NCBI RefSeq assembly: GCF_003937915.1
Contig: NZ_RHUM01000007.1
Location: 211,526 to 275,525, forward strand
Direction: 5' to 3'
From: Erwinia sp. 198
Lineage (GTDB): Bacteria > Pseudomonadota > Gammaproteobacteria > Enterobacterales > Enterobacteriaceae
DNA: 64,000 nt
A program made the translations under genes and the position numbers. The notes under the pieces are model-generated. The model was not told the origin of the DNA. It was given only the letters and a program-made list of their open reading frames with translations, and did no database searches. Of this stretch, positions 17,990 to 26,550 are shown piece by piece; the first letter of the stretch is position 1, and each line of letters starts with the position of its first letter.

Positions 17990-19006
17990 TTATGCCGGCC
18001 CCTGCGCGTGCAGTATGCGCAGGGCCTGCTCCACCGTTAGCGGATAATCGAAGAAGCGGCGATAAAAATCCTGCGTTGCCTTTATCATATCAAGCTGCGG
18101 GAAAAGCTCGGGATGCAGAAGCTTTGCCGCCCACTGAATTTGCAGCCCGGCTTCCGTGCCGTAACGATCCCAGGGAAAGACGCCTGCCGGATTTTGCCAG
18201 ACCTGATGGCGTTTTACCGCCCGCAGATTGGCAAACAGCGCCGCATAGTCTGAATCGGCCAGCTTTCCGGCCCCCGCACCGATAATGATGATATCCGGCT
18301 GCCAGAAAAGCACGTTTTCCGGCGAGGTTTCTTTCATATTGCCGTTTACTTTCGCCGCCACATTGCGGCCGCCAGCCAGGCGGATCCAGGTATCGATCAG
18401 CGTGTTGCGTCCGTCAACCTTCAGCGGATGCAGGGACTGAATATGTAAAACGCCAGGCCGCTGGTTACTGCTTAGTCCTGCGGTTTTCGCCTGTATAGCG
18501 GCAATCCGGGCATCGAGCCAGGCGTTATAGGCTCGTGCTCGCCGTCGCGCCTGCGCCGTGCCAACAACCTCGGCCGTCGTCAGCAGCGAGCGCTGCATGG
18601 AAGGAAAATCATCAAAGCGCATGACCAGCGTCGGCAGCCCGGCCCGACGGTAAGCGTCGGCATCCGCATCTTCTGCCGCTACAAATACTGTATCGACCTG
18701 TGCTGCCAGCAGCGCCTCGCTGTTAAACGTGCGGCCATGAACCGACAGCGCCTGATGCAGCGACGGCGCTATTTTAAACATCCAGGGGCGATCGCTGGCA
18801 TGATTGACGGTCGCCACGATGCGCTCGCCCGCGCCCAGCGTCATCAGCAGCGAATGATGCGCATACCAGCCGTCGGCGATCCGTCGGGCCTGCTGCGGCA
18901 CCTCGACCTTGTTGCCGGCATCGTCAATAACGCTCCGGGCGCAAACCGTTGGCGCTAAAATCAGGCCGAGAACCGCCAGCAGCGGCGTAATCAGGTGTTT
19001 TATCAT
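17990..19006 (-). CDS. iron-siderophore ABC transporter periplasmic binding protein
   Basis: A 338-residue class III substrate-binding protein (PF01497, FepB/BtuF fold) with a Sec signal (MIKHLITPLLAVLGLILAPTVCA). The mature part starts RSVIDDAGNKVEVPQQARRIADGW, the usual family opening, and shows the two lobes joined by a long helix. The ATG overlaps the receptor stop by one base (TGATG), so the two are translationally coupled. No permease or ATPase follows; the next gene downstream is on the other strand. Confidence 0.88.
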   Translation of the reverse strand: MIKHLITPLLAVLGLILAPTVCARSVIDDAGNKVEVPQQARRIADGWYAHHSLLMTLGAGERIVATVNHASDRPWMFKIAPSLHQALSVHGRTFNSEALLAAQVDTVFVAAEDADADAYRRAGLPTLVMRFDDFPSMQRSLLTTAEVVGTAQARRRARAYNAWLDARIAAIQAKTAGLSSNQRPGVLHIQSLHPLKVDGRNTLIDTWIRLAGGRNVAAKVNGNMKETSPENVLFWQPDIIIIGAGAGKLADSDYAALFANLRAVKRHQVWQNPAGVFPWDRYGTEAGLQIQWAAKLLHPELFPQLDMIKATQDFYRRFFDYPLTVEQALRILHAQGPA

Positions 19007-21120
19007 CAGAACCTCAACTGTAGCGAAAGCTGCGCCATGCGCGGTTCGCCCAGCCGGGCGCTGGCGTAGCCCGCGCCGCTGTAGCCGTTCAGGCCGCCGG
19101 GCACGATATTCGTCCAGTAATGGCGATTAGTCAGGTTAGTGATATCCAGACGAAAAGTAGTTTCCGTATTGAAGAGCCGCGTCGTATAGCTGCTGCCGAT
19201 ATCGAACGTTGTATAGCTTCCTGTCCAGCTGTCGTTGGCGTTATCGGTACTGCGGCGTCCAACATAGTGCATGCCGCCATGAATATCGGTGCTGCGTAGA
19301 AAAGGTAAATCGTAAGCGGCGAACAGGCTGGCCGTATAGCGAGCGAGGCCCACTATCTGCTTGTCGCTCGTGGCGGGACTGGCGGTATCGCGCAGGCGTG
19401 GATCGAGCCAGGTCATGCCGCCATACAGATGCAGCCTGTCGGTAACGTTGCCGTCGGCCATCAGCTCCAGCCCCCGGTTGCGCTGGCTGCCGCCCACGGC
19501 ATAGTCGCCGCTGGCTTTGGCATAAGCGAAAGGGCGGTCAATCTGGAACAGTGCTGCGGTCAGCAGCAGTTTATCAATCGCCAGCTTGCTGCCCACTTCC
19601 CGCTGTTTGCTGCGATAAGGCGCCAGGATGCTGCCCGCGTTGGTGGCGCCGCCCGGCGCGGTATCGCCCTGTTGCAGGCTGTCTGCCCAGCTCATATAGA
19701 GCGTCAGCGGATCGACAGGCTTAAACATCAGGCTGGCCGATCCGCTAAAGCCGCTGTTATCCGAATGGCTGCTGCGGCTGCCGGTTTTTGCATAGTTAGC
19801 GGAAGTCAGGAAGCTTTCGCTACCGGCCAGCAGCAGGCTCCACTGCGGTGAGAAGGTCAGCGTATCGCTAAGTAAAAAGGCCTGCTGCGTGGCGGTAGCC
19901 GAATGGTAGCGATGGGTGAAATCCGGATAGTCCGGTTCGGCAAAGGATTGCGGCTCGTCGAGCGAGGCGCTTCCCAGCGTGCTGGTGGTGCCGTTCAGCG
20001 GATTATAATTTTTCCAGACAAAGCCGCGCAGGCCGGTGGAAAGCTGATGATGTAGCCAGCCCGTTTCCAGCTCGCCGTTCAGGTTCGCCATATAGCTGTT
20101 AATGGTAAAGCGGCTGGCTGTAGAAGAGGACGTAGTGGTTTTATAGTTATCGGCGCGGTCGGTAAAAGTATTCGTGACCGCTGTCGATTCACGATCGGCA
20201 ATCTGCCGCAGCACGCCCAGTTCGCCTTGCCAGTTCCCGTCAAAATCGTGCTTCAGATGTATGCTGGCCGTCAGCGTATGGTTATCGCTACCGGCATAGT
20301 ATTGTCCCAGATACCTCTTTTTGGGATCCGGCGCGGCGGGGAAAGAGAGGCCACTGCCCAGCGCAAATTTGCCCGGCAGCCCTTTTTCATAATAGTGGTA
20401 ATAGCTGAAATTGCTTTCTAACGTCGTGCGATCGGTTAGCGTTGCGTCCAGCCCCAGAATGAACAGCTGACGGCGCTTTTTACTGCCGTGCGCGAAGCCG
20501 TCACCCTCGTCATCCAGAAAATTAGCGCGATAGCGCAGGCGGTCGTTGTCGTCCAGCGGGCCGCTGAAGTCGCCGGAAACCAGGCGGCTGAGGCCGGTGC
20601 CGGCGCCAAAGGTAAGGCTATGCTGTGCGGTATCGGTGGGGCGCTTCGCCACAAAGTTAAAGATCCCGGCTGGATTTGCCGGCCCGTACAGCGAGCCGCC
20701 GAGTCCGTTCAGAACTTCCAGACGATCAAATTGCTCGGCAGCGTAATCGGTCGTCGAGACGACATTCAGGCCGTCAATCATGGCGTTCTGTACCACGCTG
20801 CCCTGCATTCCACGCGTTTGCGGGCGGGCGCCGTCACCCTGCACGGAAGGCATGTAGCGATAGATATCCGTGATGCTTTTTAACTGCTGGTGCTTCATCA
20901 GCGTGGGGGAGACTTCCTGCACGGACCAGGGCGTATTGCGGATCTCCTGCTTGCCCAGGTTACCCAGCGTGACCTGCCTGTCGGGCGCAGCCGCTTCGCT
21001 ATGCGGCGCGGCGGCTACAGTGAGGGTTCCTTCCTGAGCCGCGGCCTGAGCCTGAATGCCTGTCGAAATCAGTACGCAGAGCGCGCGCTTAATGATGCGC
21101 GGCGGTGGGGTTATCGTCAT
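19006..21120 (-). CDS. TonB-dependent siderophore receptor
   Basis: A 704-residue outer-membrane receptor. The N-terminus has a signal peptide ending AQAAAQ, followed by a TonB-box-like GTLTVAAA, the plug domain (TPWSVQEVSPTLMKHQQ, RGMQGSVVQNAMIDGLN, GLGGSLYGPANPAGIFNFVAKRP) and a beta-barrel of about 550 residues ending in Phe (LSLQLRF), the outer-membrane assembly signal. The plug motifs are of the TIGR01783 siderophore-receptor group. Forms an operon with the binding protein. A Fur site would be expected upstream, but I found no good match. Confidence 0.93.
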   Translation of the reverse strand: MTITPPPRIIKRALCVLISTGIQAQAAAQEGTLTVAAAPHSEAAAPDRQVTLGNLGKQEIRNTPWSVQEVSPTLMKHQQLKSITDIYRYMPSVQGDGARPQTRGMQGSVVQNAMIDGLNVVSTTDYAAEQFDRLEVLNGLGGSLYGPANPAGIFNFVAKRPTDTAQHSLTFGAGTGLSRLVSGDFSGPLDDNDRLRYRANFLDDEGDGFAHGSKKRRQLFILGLDATLTDRTTLESNFSYYHYYEKGLPGKFALGSGLSFPAAPDPKKRYLGQYYAGSDNHTLTASIHLKHDFDGNWQGELGVLRQIADRESTAVTNTFTDRADNYKTTTSSSTASRFTINSYMANLNGELETGWLHHQLSTGLRGFVWKNYNPLNGTTSTLGSASLDEPQSFAEPDYPDFTHRYHSATATQQAFLLSDTLTFSPQWSLLLAGSESFLTSANYAKTGSRSSHSDNSGFSGSASLMFKPVDPLTLYMSWADSLQQGDTAPGGATNAGSILAPYRSKQREVGSKLAIDKLLLTAALFQIDRPFAYAKASGDYAVGGSQRNRGLELMADGNVTDRLHLYGGMTWLDPRLRDTASPATSDKQIVGLARYTASLFAAYDLPFLRSTDIHGGMHYVGRRSTDNANDSWTGSYTTFDIGSSYTTRLFNTETTFRLDITNLTNRHYWTNIVPGGLNGYSGAGYASARLGEPRMAQLSLQLRF

Positions 21121-21996
21121 TTGTTATACCTTGCCGGTCGAAAAGCAGCATCAGGGCTGCCTGAATGCTGGCGTCTGTAAAGTTCGCACGAAAGATAGCA
21201 TAGCGGTATATATGAAATTATATAGCGAGTGCGTTTTGGGTGAGATTGACACCTGCTGCTGACGAATTGCTGATAAGCTATAAGTAGTGAGGGTTGCAGG
21301 CGTTTTTCATTATATCGTCTTGCCGAAATGAGGGCCTCGCCGGGCGGGCTGACGGGCAGAAAACCTGTACGATAAAAGGTAAAGCGGCGATGCCTGCAAA
21401 AAGGGGCTTCCGCCCGTACCGGCCAGCTAATATACCTTCAGGTACTTTATCGTCAGACAAACGCCGTTCCTGGCTGTTGTGCCTGCTCTAAAGTTTGATA
21501 AAATAGCGAGTTACTGATAATGTTCAGTAATAAAAAGCAGGCAGCGGGGTCGAGGGATTTCTTCAGGAACATTTAGCGTTCATGGTATTTGATTGTTTTT
21601 GTATAAAATAATTCTATATCAGTTTACTATAGGATCAATAAGATAAAGTAACCCACACGAGATTATCGGAACAGAAAAATGATGTGTTTCGGTAAGGTTT
21701 TTTTTCGGTTTCACCGCTCGTGCGGAAACTATTAAGATCTTATAGGCTATTTTAGTCTTTAATAATACTTGTTATTTTAATGTTGTTTGGATTCCACTCG
21801 GTTTTCGTATCGAAAATTTTTTGCGTAAGGATGAACGCACGATATCGGCGGCTAAACCGTCACTTATGTCTCTCATTTATTTAAAATCTATACTGGAGTT
21901 AAACTCCTTCATCACAGCATATTAATGTTGTGAATAACCTGCGTGACCGTATAAAACAGAAACTCATTGCGTAATTTATATTCAGGATGAAATATT
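21121..21996. other. 876-bp non-coding region left of the LuxR gene
   Basis: No convincing gene: the short frames near 21278-21491 lack ribosome binding sites and sensible composition. The right 400 bp is strongly AT-rich, unlike the neighbouring genes, and contains the long upstream region of the LuxR-type gene. A hairpin ttactga-taatgt-tcagtaa lies at 21512-21531. The base composition could mark a horizontal-transfer boundary of the type VI region. Confidence 0.5.
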
Positions 21997-22593
21997 ATGC
22001 TAAAGATAATCGTTGCCAGTGATAACATATATTACCGAAAAGGCGTTGAATCACTGATTATGAGTGCAGGAAAAACCCTCAGGAATGGATTGTTTGAGGT
22101 GTATTCAGAAACAAGTAACCTGATAACGAAAGAAGCCGATATCGTGTTCAGAGACATTATGATAAGCATATTTTTTTATACACGCGAAACGATTTCCGGC
22201 AAGGGCCAGACGGAATATTACCAGACAGCGCTACACATTCCCTTTATCTGTCGTGGAGATAACATACCGCAAATTACCGGAAAGATTAGAAAAATAATGC
22301 TGATAGCAAGTACAAATGCGGCTAACTTTACCAGCCGTGAAAATTATAAGATAACCGGCCTGAAGGAGTTTATGCAGCTCTCCTCTACAGAAAGCAAGGT
22401 TATGCTGATGGTCGGCCAGGGCTATGACACGGAAAATATATCCAGGATGCTGGGACGGTCAAAAAAAACTGTCAGTACCCATTGCCGCAACGCTATCAGA
22501 AAAATGGGTATGCTTAACCGGGTCGAATTTTACAAATATGCCTCTTTTGTCGCTAAGGCTGGTAATAAAAAAGGCAATACGCTCTGCCTGTAG
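21997..22593 (+). CDS. LuxR-type transcriptional regulator
   Basis: A 198-residue protein with a C-terminal LuxR/FixJ helix-turn-helix (about residues 125-185: LSSTESKVMLMVGQGYDTENISRMLGRSKKTVSTHCRNAIRKMG). The N-terminal 120 residues (MLKIIVASDNIYYRKGVESLI) resemble a response-regulator-like domain without a clear phosphorylatable Asp, as in fimbrial and capsule regulators of enterobacteria. It stands alone at the left edge of the type VI cluster, is AT-rich and may control it or surface traits; that link is only positional. Confidence 0.8.
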   Translation: MLKIIVASDNIYYRKGVESLIMSAGKTLRNGLFEVYSETSNLITKEADIVFRDIMISIFFYTRETISGKGQTEYYQTALHIPFICRGDNIPQITGKIRKIMLIASTNAANFTSRENYKITGLKEFMQLSSTESKVMLMVGQGYDTENISRMLGRSKKTVSTHCRNAIRKMGMLNRVEFYKYASFVAKAGNKKGNTLCL

Positions 22594-22598
22594 CACCC

Positions 22599-22630
22599 TA
22601 ATACGGCCCGCCGGTAAGCGGGCCGTATTA
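22599..22630. terminator. bidirectional hairpin between luxR-type gene and type VI arm
   Basis: A perfect 13-bp stem taatacggcccgc / gcgggccgtatta with a 6-base loop lies between two convergent genes. It lacks a long T-run on either strand but is very stable and well placed to end both transcripts. Confidence 0.7.
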
Positions 22631-22651
22631 AAGCCGCATCCCGGCTGTTCT

Positions 22652-23137
22652 TTATTGACCGTCGGCTATTGATACGGTTTCCGGATTGAAGCTGTTAATG
22701 ATTTGAACATAATGTTTCCGTTGGAAATCATTAAAGTCCGTTGAGGAAGCCAGCGTAAAAACGATCAGATTTAGCCTGCCAGGATTGATCACGGGATGCC
22801 AGGGTAGCTCGACGGTAGACTGCACCTGTTTAACCGGCCGTCCATTCTCCAAAAAAGAGTTGGCCGTCTGGATCACCGGCAACTTAGCCGGGCCGATTTC
22901 GTTCTTCAGCATTTTCCCCTCGCTTTTATAGCCGGGCAGGCTGTTAGTCATAAAATTGATTTGCGTTTCACAAAACGCTTCCAGCGTTTGCCCCTCCTTT
23001 TTAAATGACCGATTAATCAGGATTGTATATTCGTTCGCTTCCGGATCGCGAAAACGCAGGACGTTAATACTTTGATCGTAAAAGGGCGCCTCGGTCAGAA
23101 AAGAGCCTTCATACATGACGTAGCTTTTTTTATTCAT
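22652..23137 (-). CDS. DUF1795/DcrB-like protein of the type VI cluster (possible Eag-type chaperone)
   Basis: A 161-residue protein whose sequence (YEGSFLTEAPFYDQSINVLRF, then YTILINRSFKKEGQTLEAFCETQINFM) fits the DUF1795/DcrB fold. In type VI systems DUF1795 (EagR/EagT) proteins are chaperones that shield transmembrane segments of effectors, often Rhs toxins. It is the last gene of the minus-strand arm, overlapping the OmpA-like gene by 8 bases. No Rhs or other membrane-segment effector is adjacent, so its client is unclear. Confidence 0.7.
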   Translation of the reverse strand: MNKKSYVMYEGSFLTEAPFYDQSINVLRFRDPEANEYTILINRSFKKEGQTLEAFCETQINFMTNSLPGYKSEGKMLKNEIGPAKLPVIQTANSFLENGRPVKQVQSTVELPWHPVINPGRLNLIVFTLASSTDFNDFQRKHYVQIINSFNPETVSIADGQ

Positions 23138-24539
23138 AGTCCACCTGTTTTATATTTGCTGTATCCGGCAATGGGATTACTTCCACACGCCTGTTTCTTT
23201 CCCGGCCTTCCCCGGTCTGATTACTGGCAACGGGCAGGGTGTCGCCCATTCCTTTAATCACAAATCTGTCCGGCGAGACTTCTGCGTGGCTGGTCAGCCA
23301 GTCACGAACTGCCTCCGCCCTGCGTATTGAGAGCTGATAATTGGTTTCAGGGCTGCCGGTATTGTCGGAATGTCCTACGATGGCAAAAGTCGTTTGGGCG
23401 TTGTTTTGGATTAGCGGCAGCAGCCAGGCCAGATTTTTACTGCTGTCCGGCCTGAGCGTGGCGCTTCCTCTGGCAAACAGCGCTACAGAGCCTGAAGCCA
23501 TAAAAACCGGCGACGGATTGTAGTTTTGCAGGGCATCACTGACGCGTTCGGCCATTTGTCCACAGCGTGAAAATCGCCATAGCCGACTAAACCAGGCGTC
23601 GCGACAGTGAATCAGCTGCTGTTTCTGGTCGCGTAGCCGTTGATAAACCGCTCTTTTTTTCTGCAGCTGCCTCTCTTCCGTTTGCCGGAAATCGGCCAGC
23701 GTACGGGTCGCCGCGTCGATGCTTCTGGCCTCAAGCCAGGTAGAACCGATCAGCAGCATTGCCAGCAGTAGCGCAGAACACACCGGTAACCAGCGCCAGG
23801 AAAATCCCGGGCGCTGCCGATCGGGCTGATAAGGCGTGACCGGATCGGTGATGGCAGGCAAGTCGGGCAGCATGATGCCCGGAGAGAGTCCGGGACAGAG
23901 TCCGAACTTCTGCTGCAGCCACTGTGCCCAGGCGCCATGACGGGTAAAACCATTGCCGTTATCGGCCAGCAGAACGGCGCTTAGCCGCAGCGAAGAACCA
24001 CAGAACAAGGCCTGTAACGCTTTGGCTATCCCCGAACTTTCCAGCCACAGGCGCAGCGCGTCCATCATGGCGTAACGGTAGATTGAGTGACAGCTGAGCG
24101 GCTCAGGAAGGGCGAGTAGTTTTTCCAGCTCGCGTGCGAGGGTGGTCTCGCTTGTTTTGCTGAGGTCATACTTCCCGGACCATTTCGCCTGTCCGGCCTG
24201 GCTTTCATGGCTCAGACGGGCATAGAGAGCCAGCACGCAGGGCAGCGCCTCCTGCTGATGTAACGAAGATTGCCATGCGGCGATTTGCGCCATCGCCTGC
24301 GCAGCGGTTTCCTCACCGTCCGGAAAAAAAGGGAAAAAAGCATAGAGGCGGCGTTTTTTCGCTTTCAGCCGCCCCACTATTTCCGGCAGCGCTTCCGCTT
24401 CCGACACGACGATCCAATTTATCTGCTCGTCTTCCTGCTCTGGCTGCCGGTCAGAAAACCATTTTGCGGCATAAGGGCCGATAATAAGGATGGCGGGCGC
24501 GGCGGCGGCTGACTGATTGTTTAACAACGAGATCTGCAT
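23130..24539 (-). CDS. OmpA-domain protein with N-terminal cytoplasmic domain, type VI accessory
   Basis: A 469-residue protein. The start at 24539 lies two bases after the upstream stop; a longer frame to 24689 overlaps that gene and is rejected. The N-terminal 220 residues (starting LILIIGPYAAKWFSDR-like) match no family I know. A membrane helix follows at about 243-260 (WLPVCSALLLAMLLIGSTWLEA). The C-terminus is an OmpA/MotB peptidoglycan-binding domain with FARGSATLRPDS, VGHSDNTGS and ERNRRVEV. Together with the DotU-like gene before it, it resembles a second TssL split in two. Confidence 0.8.
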   Translation of the reverse strand: MQISLLNNQSAAAAPAILIIGPYAAKWFSDRQPEQEDEQINWIVVSEAEALPEIVGRLKAKKRRLYAFFPFFPDGEETAAQAMAQIAAWQSSLHQQEALPCVLALYARLSHESQAGQAKWSGKYDLSKTSETTLARELEKLLALPEPLSCHSIYRYAMMDALRLWLESSGIAKALQALFCGSSLRLSAVLLADNGNGFTRHGAWAQWLQQKFGLCPGLSPGIMLPDLPAITDPVTPYQPDRQRPGFSWRWLPVCSALLLAMLLIGSTWLEARSIDAATRTLADFRQTEERQLQKKRAVYQRLRDQKQQLIHCRDAWFSRLWRFSRCGQMAERVSDALQNYNPSPVFMASGSVALFARGSATLRPDSSKNLAWLLPLIQNNAQTTFAIVGHSDNTGSPETNYQLSIRRAEAVRDWLTSHAEVSPDRFVIKGMGDTLPVASNQTGEGRERNRRVEVIPLPDTANIKQVDYE

Positions 24540-24541
24540 AG

Positions 24542-25126
24542 TCAAAGCGCCTCCAGCCAGGCAGAACAAAATAGCCAGAGCGCGATCAGAAGCAGGCTCA
24601 GCAGGATAAGCTGCAGCGGCAGATAAAAACGAGCCGGCGAGCGCGTCGGCAGGGTATCCGGGGTAGCCAACTCTTTTTCTGTCTGGCAAACGGCGGCCGG
24701 CTGAGGCGCAGACAGTGAAAGCAGACTGGCGTGGTTCCTGCTGGTAAAGGCTGAAACAAGAAACAATTGCTGGGCGTAGGTGAAAATTTGGCCCTGACCT
24801 TCAGCCAGCAGCGGTTCCAGCCTGCCGCTCAACGTGTCTGGCCCGCCTGCATAGCCGTAAAAATAGTGCGTCAGCGAATAGCGGTCCCAGGCGATATTAT
24901 CGGCACGAAGGCGTAGCGCGACTCGCCGATCCAGATAACAGCAGAGCGCATGGCACAGCTCATCGATAAGCTGTTCGCATTCACCTTCGGCAATCAGCGC
25001 TTTGCTGAACCGATCGATAAGCGTGATCAGCGTTAACTGTAATTCCGGCAGGGAAGGAATAATGCCGTCAAAAGAAATCAGGGCATCAACGCAGATCAGG
25101 CGATAGTAGAGCGTTTCGCTTTTCAC
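24542..25126 (-). CDS. DotU/TssL-like tail-anchored protein, type VI accessory
   Basis: A 194-residue protein with a helical cytoplasmic domain of DotU/IcmH type (LIDELCHALCCYLDRRVALRLRADNIAWDRYSLTHYFYGYAGG) and a single C-terminal membrane helix (about 167-190). TssL normally anchors the baseplate with TssM and TssJ; the fused tssL of this cluster lies at 38323, so this is an additional, short copy. The GTG start overlaps the glycosyltransferase stop by three bases (GTGA). Confidence 0.75.
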   Translation of the reverse strand: MKSETLYYRLICVDALISFDGIIPSLPELQLTLITLIDRFSKALIAEGECEQLIDELCHALCCYLDRRVALRLRADNIAWDRYSLTHYFYGYAGGPDTLSGRLEPLLAEGQGQIFTYAQQLFLVSAFTSRNHASLLSLSAPQPAAVCQTEKELATPDTLPTRSPARFYLPLQLILLSLLLIALWLFCSAWLEAL

Positions 25127-26454
25127 CAGGCTTTCTCCACGACCTTACTCCATCCTTCACTATCGTCATAAGCGCTAAAACGTATCGCGGCGGGCGTGAA
25201 CATGATCGAAAAAGCTACGTCCAGAGCGATGGCGATCTCCTCGCCGTTGTGTTCGGCCAGGCATTCTTTTATATCCTCTCCCGACAGAATTTTTTTATAA
25301 ATCAGATTGTTGGCATTGCTATAAACACCAATATGCAAGCAGGTGATATCGGCCAGCGGCGAGGGAAACTCTTCCTGCGTCAACCCAATAGTTTTTTGCT
25401 GATGGCTATTTAATCTTTCCCGCCAGTTGCCATAGGGCGGCGGAAACCAGGCGACACGTTCCGTTCCCAGCACTTCCGGCAGCACGGCAAGTTTGGTAAA
25501 TGAGATGCCCAGCGCAGCCTCGAACTCAGCCAGCGTACGCCTGCTGCCCAGACCATAGCGGCCCATATCGGTCGGTTCAGCCTGTTCCATACCCAGCAGC
25601 GTTCTGACTCTTTTTTTCGACAAGCTGTCTCTTTCATGCCAGGCACGATCTACGGAACCGGAATTCTTCGCCTCGTCATCATGATCGCCCCAAATTCGAC
25701 TGGCTTCTTCCCTGACGTAAAAATGCCACAGCACTATTTTATGTGGATGCCAGACGTCATAACCGTGGGTAAAGGCCCGGGCCGCCATCGCTATCTCTTC
25801 GCCCTCAAAGAAGATCTGCGGATCGTTCGGCACCTCCTTTACGAAACGGCCTTCGGCGAAAATAAAGCCGCCCGCCAGATAGCTCCCTCTGACTGGCGCC
25901 GCTTGTTGAAAATCAACCGAAGTGAGCTGCACTATTTTGTCACTGGAAAAGCCTCTGAAAACCAGGCGGAATATCGCCTGGGTTTTTTCCTGTTCTTTGC
26001 CCGGCACATAGCCCGGAGGGTAGGAGGAGAGCACCGGCTTTCTACTTTGCGCCTTCAGCTCTTCCAGCATGGCTGTCATTTCTCTGTCCCAGCCCTCGAC
26101 AAAGCGGCAGTGGGAATCAATTTGCAGCACATACTCTTCCTCGCGATAAAGCGTTTCACACTGGTTTCTGGCCCAGCAGGCGCCTTTACTGAAGAAATAG
26201 TGCAGGGAAATCATCTGGATTTCCGTCTCCAGATAACGCCAGGTCAGAAGGTCATACTCCGCTGTCGATTCTGCCGAGCAGAGTGTCATGCCGGCCTGCT
26301 GAAAGCGCTGGCGATCGCCGTCATCCTGCCAGCAGACGGCCACGGCAAGCCTGTAGCATCCGGAGGCCTTTTCAATTAAATCCCGGAGCGTCGGGATCAG
26401 TTCCGGATCGCGATAGCTGGCGATGCTGATAAAAATGGCTGGTTTCCTTTCCAT
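25123..26454 (-). CDS. glycosyltransferase (GlcNAc-transferase type) inside the type VI cluster
   Basis: A 443-residue glycosyltransferase of the PF11397 (Skp1-type GlcNAc transferase) kind. Seen: the opening IFISIASYRDPELIPTLRDLI, the metal-binding-type QIDSHCRF (DSH in place of DXD, about residues 111-118), a GGFIFAEGRFVKEVPNDPQIFFEGEEI acceptor-side segment and WHPHKIVLWHFYVR. The last 100 residues (ITCLHIGVYSNANN and on) have no assignable role. No signal peptide, so it should act in the cytosol. Related genes sit in type VI clusters of plant-associated Erwiniaceae, where they might modify a secretion component; the target is unknown. Confidence 0.82.
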   Translation of the reverse strand: MERKPAIFISIASYRDPELIPTLRDLIEKASGCYRLAVAVCWQDDGDRQRFQQAGMTLCSAESTAEYDLLTWRYLETEIQMISLHYFFSKGACWARNQCETLYREEEYVLQIDSHCRFVEGWDREMTAMLEELKAQSRKPVLSSYPPGYVPGKEQEKTQAIFRLVFRGFSSDKIVQLTSVDFQQAAPVRGSYLAGGFIFAEGRFVKEVPNDPQIFFEGEEIAMAARAFTHGYDVWHPHKIVLWHFYVREEASRIWGDHDDEAKNSGSVDRAWHERDSLSKKRVRTLLGMEQAEPTDMGRYGLGSRRTLAEFEAALGISFTKLAVLPEVLGTERVAWFPPPYGNWRERLNSHQQKTIGLTQEEFPSPLADITCLHIGVYSNANNLIYKKILSGEDIKECLAEHNGEEIAIALDVAFSIMFTPAAIRFSAYDDSEGWSKVVEKAW

Positions 26455-26550
26455 AGAGCCGCCTTATGATGTGACGTTGATAAACCCTTTGATCGCACAA
26501 TGCCGCCAGATTTGCCGGGCGCGGCTGGCTGCCGCAGCCGGCGGGCTACG

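Noticed and set aside
21190..21230. Possible Fur box before the siderophore receptor
   Set aside because: The AT-rich palindrome-like stretch matches the 19-bp Fur consensus at only a few positions.
24540..24689. Longer N-terminus for the OmpA-like gene
   Set aside because: It overlaps the DotU-like gene out of frame; the ATG at 24539 lies two bases after that gene's stop and gives a sensible protein.
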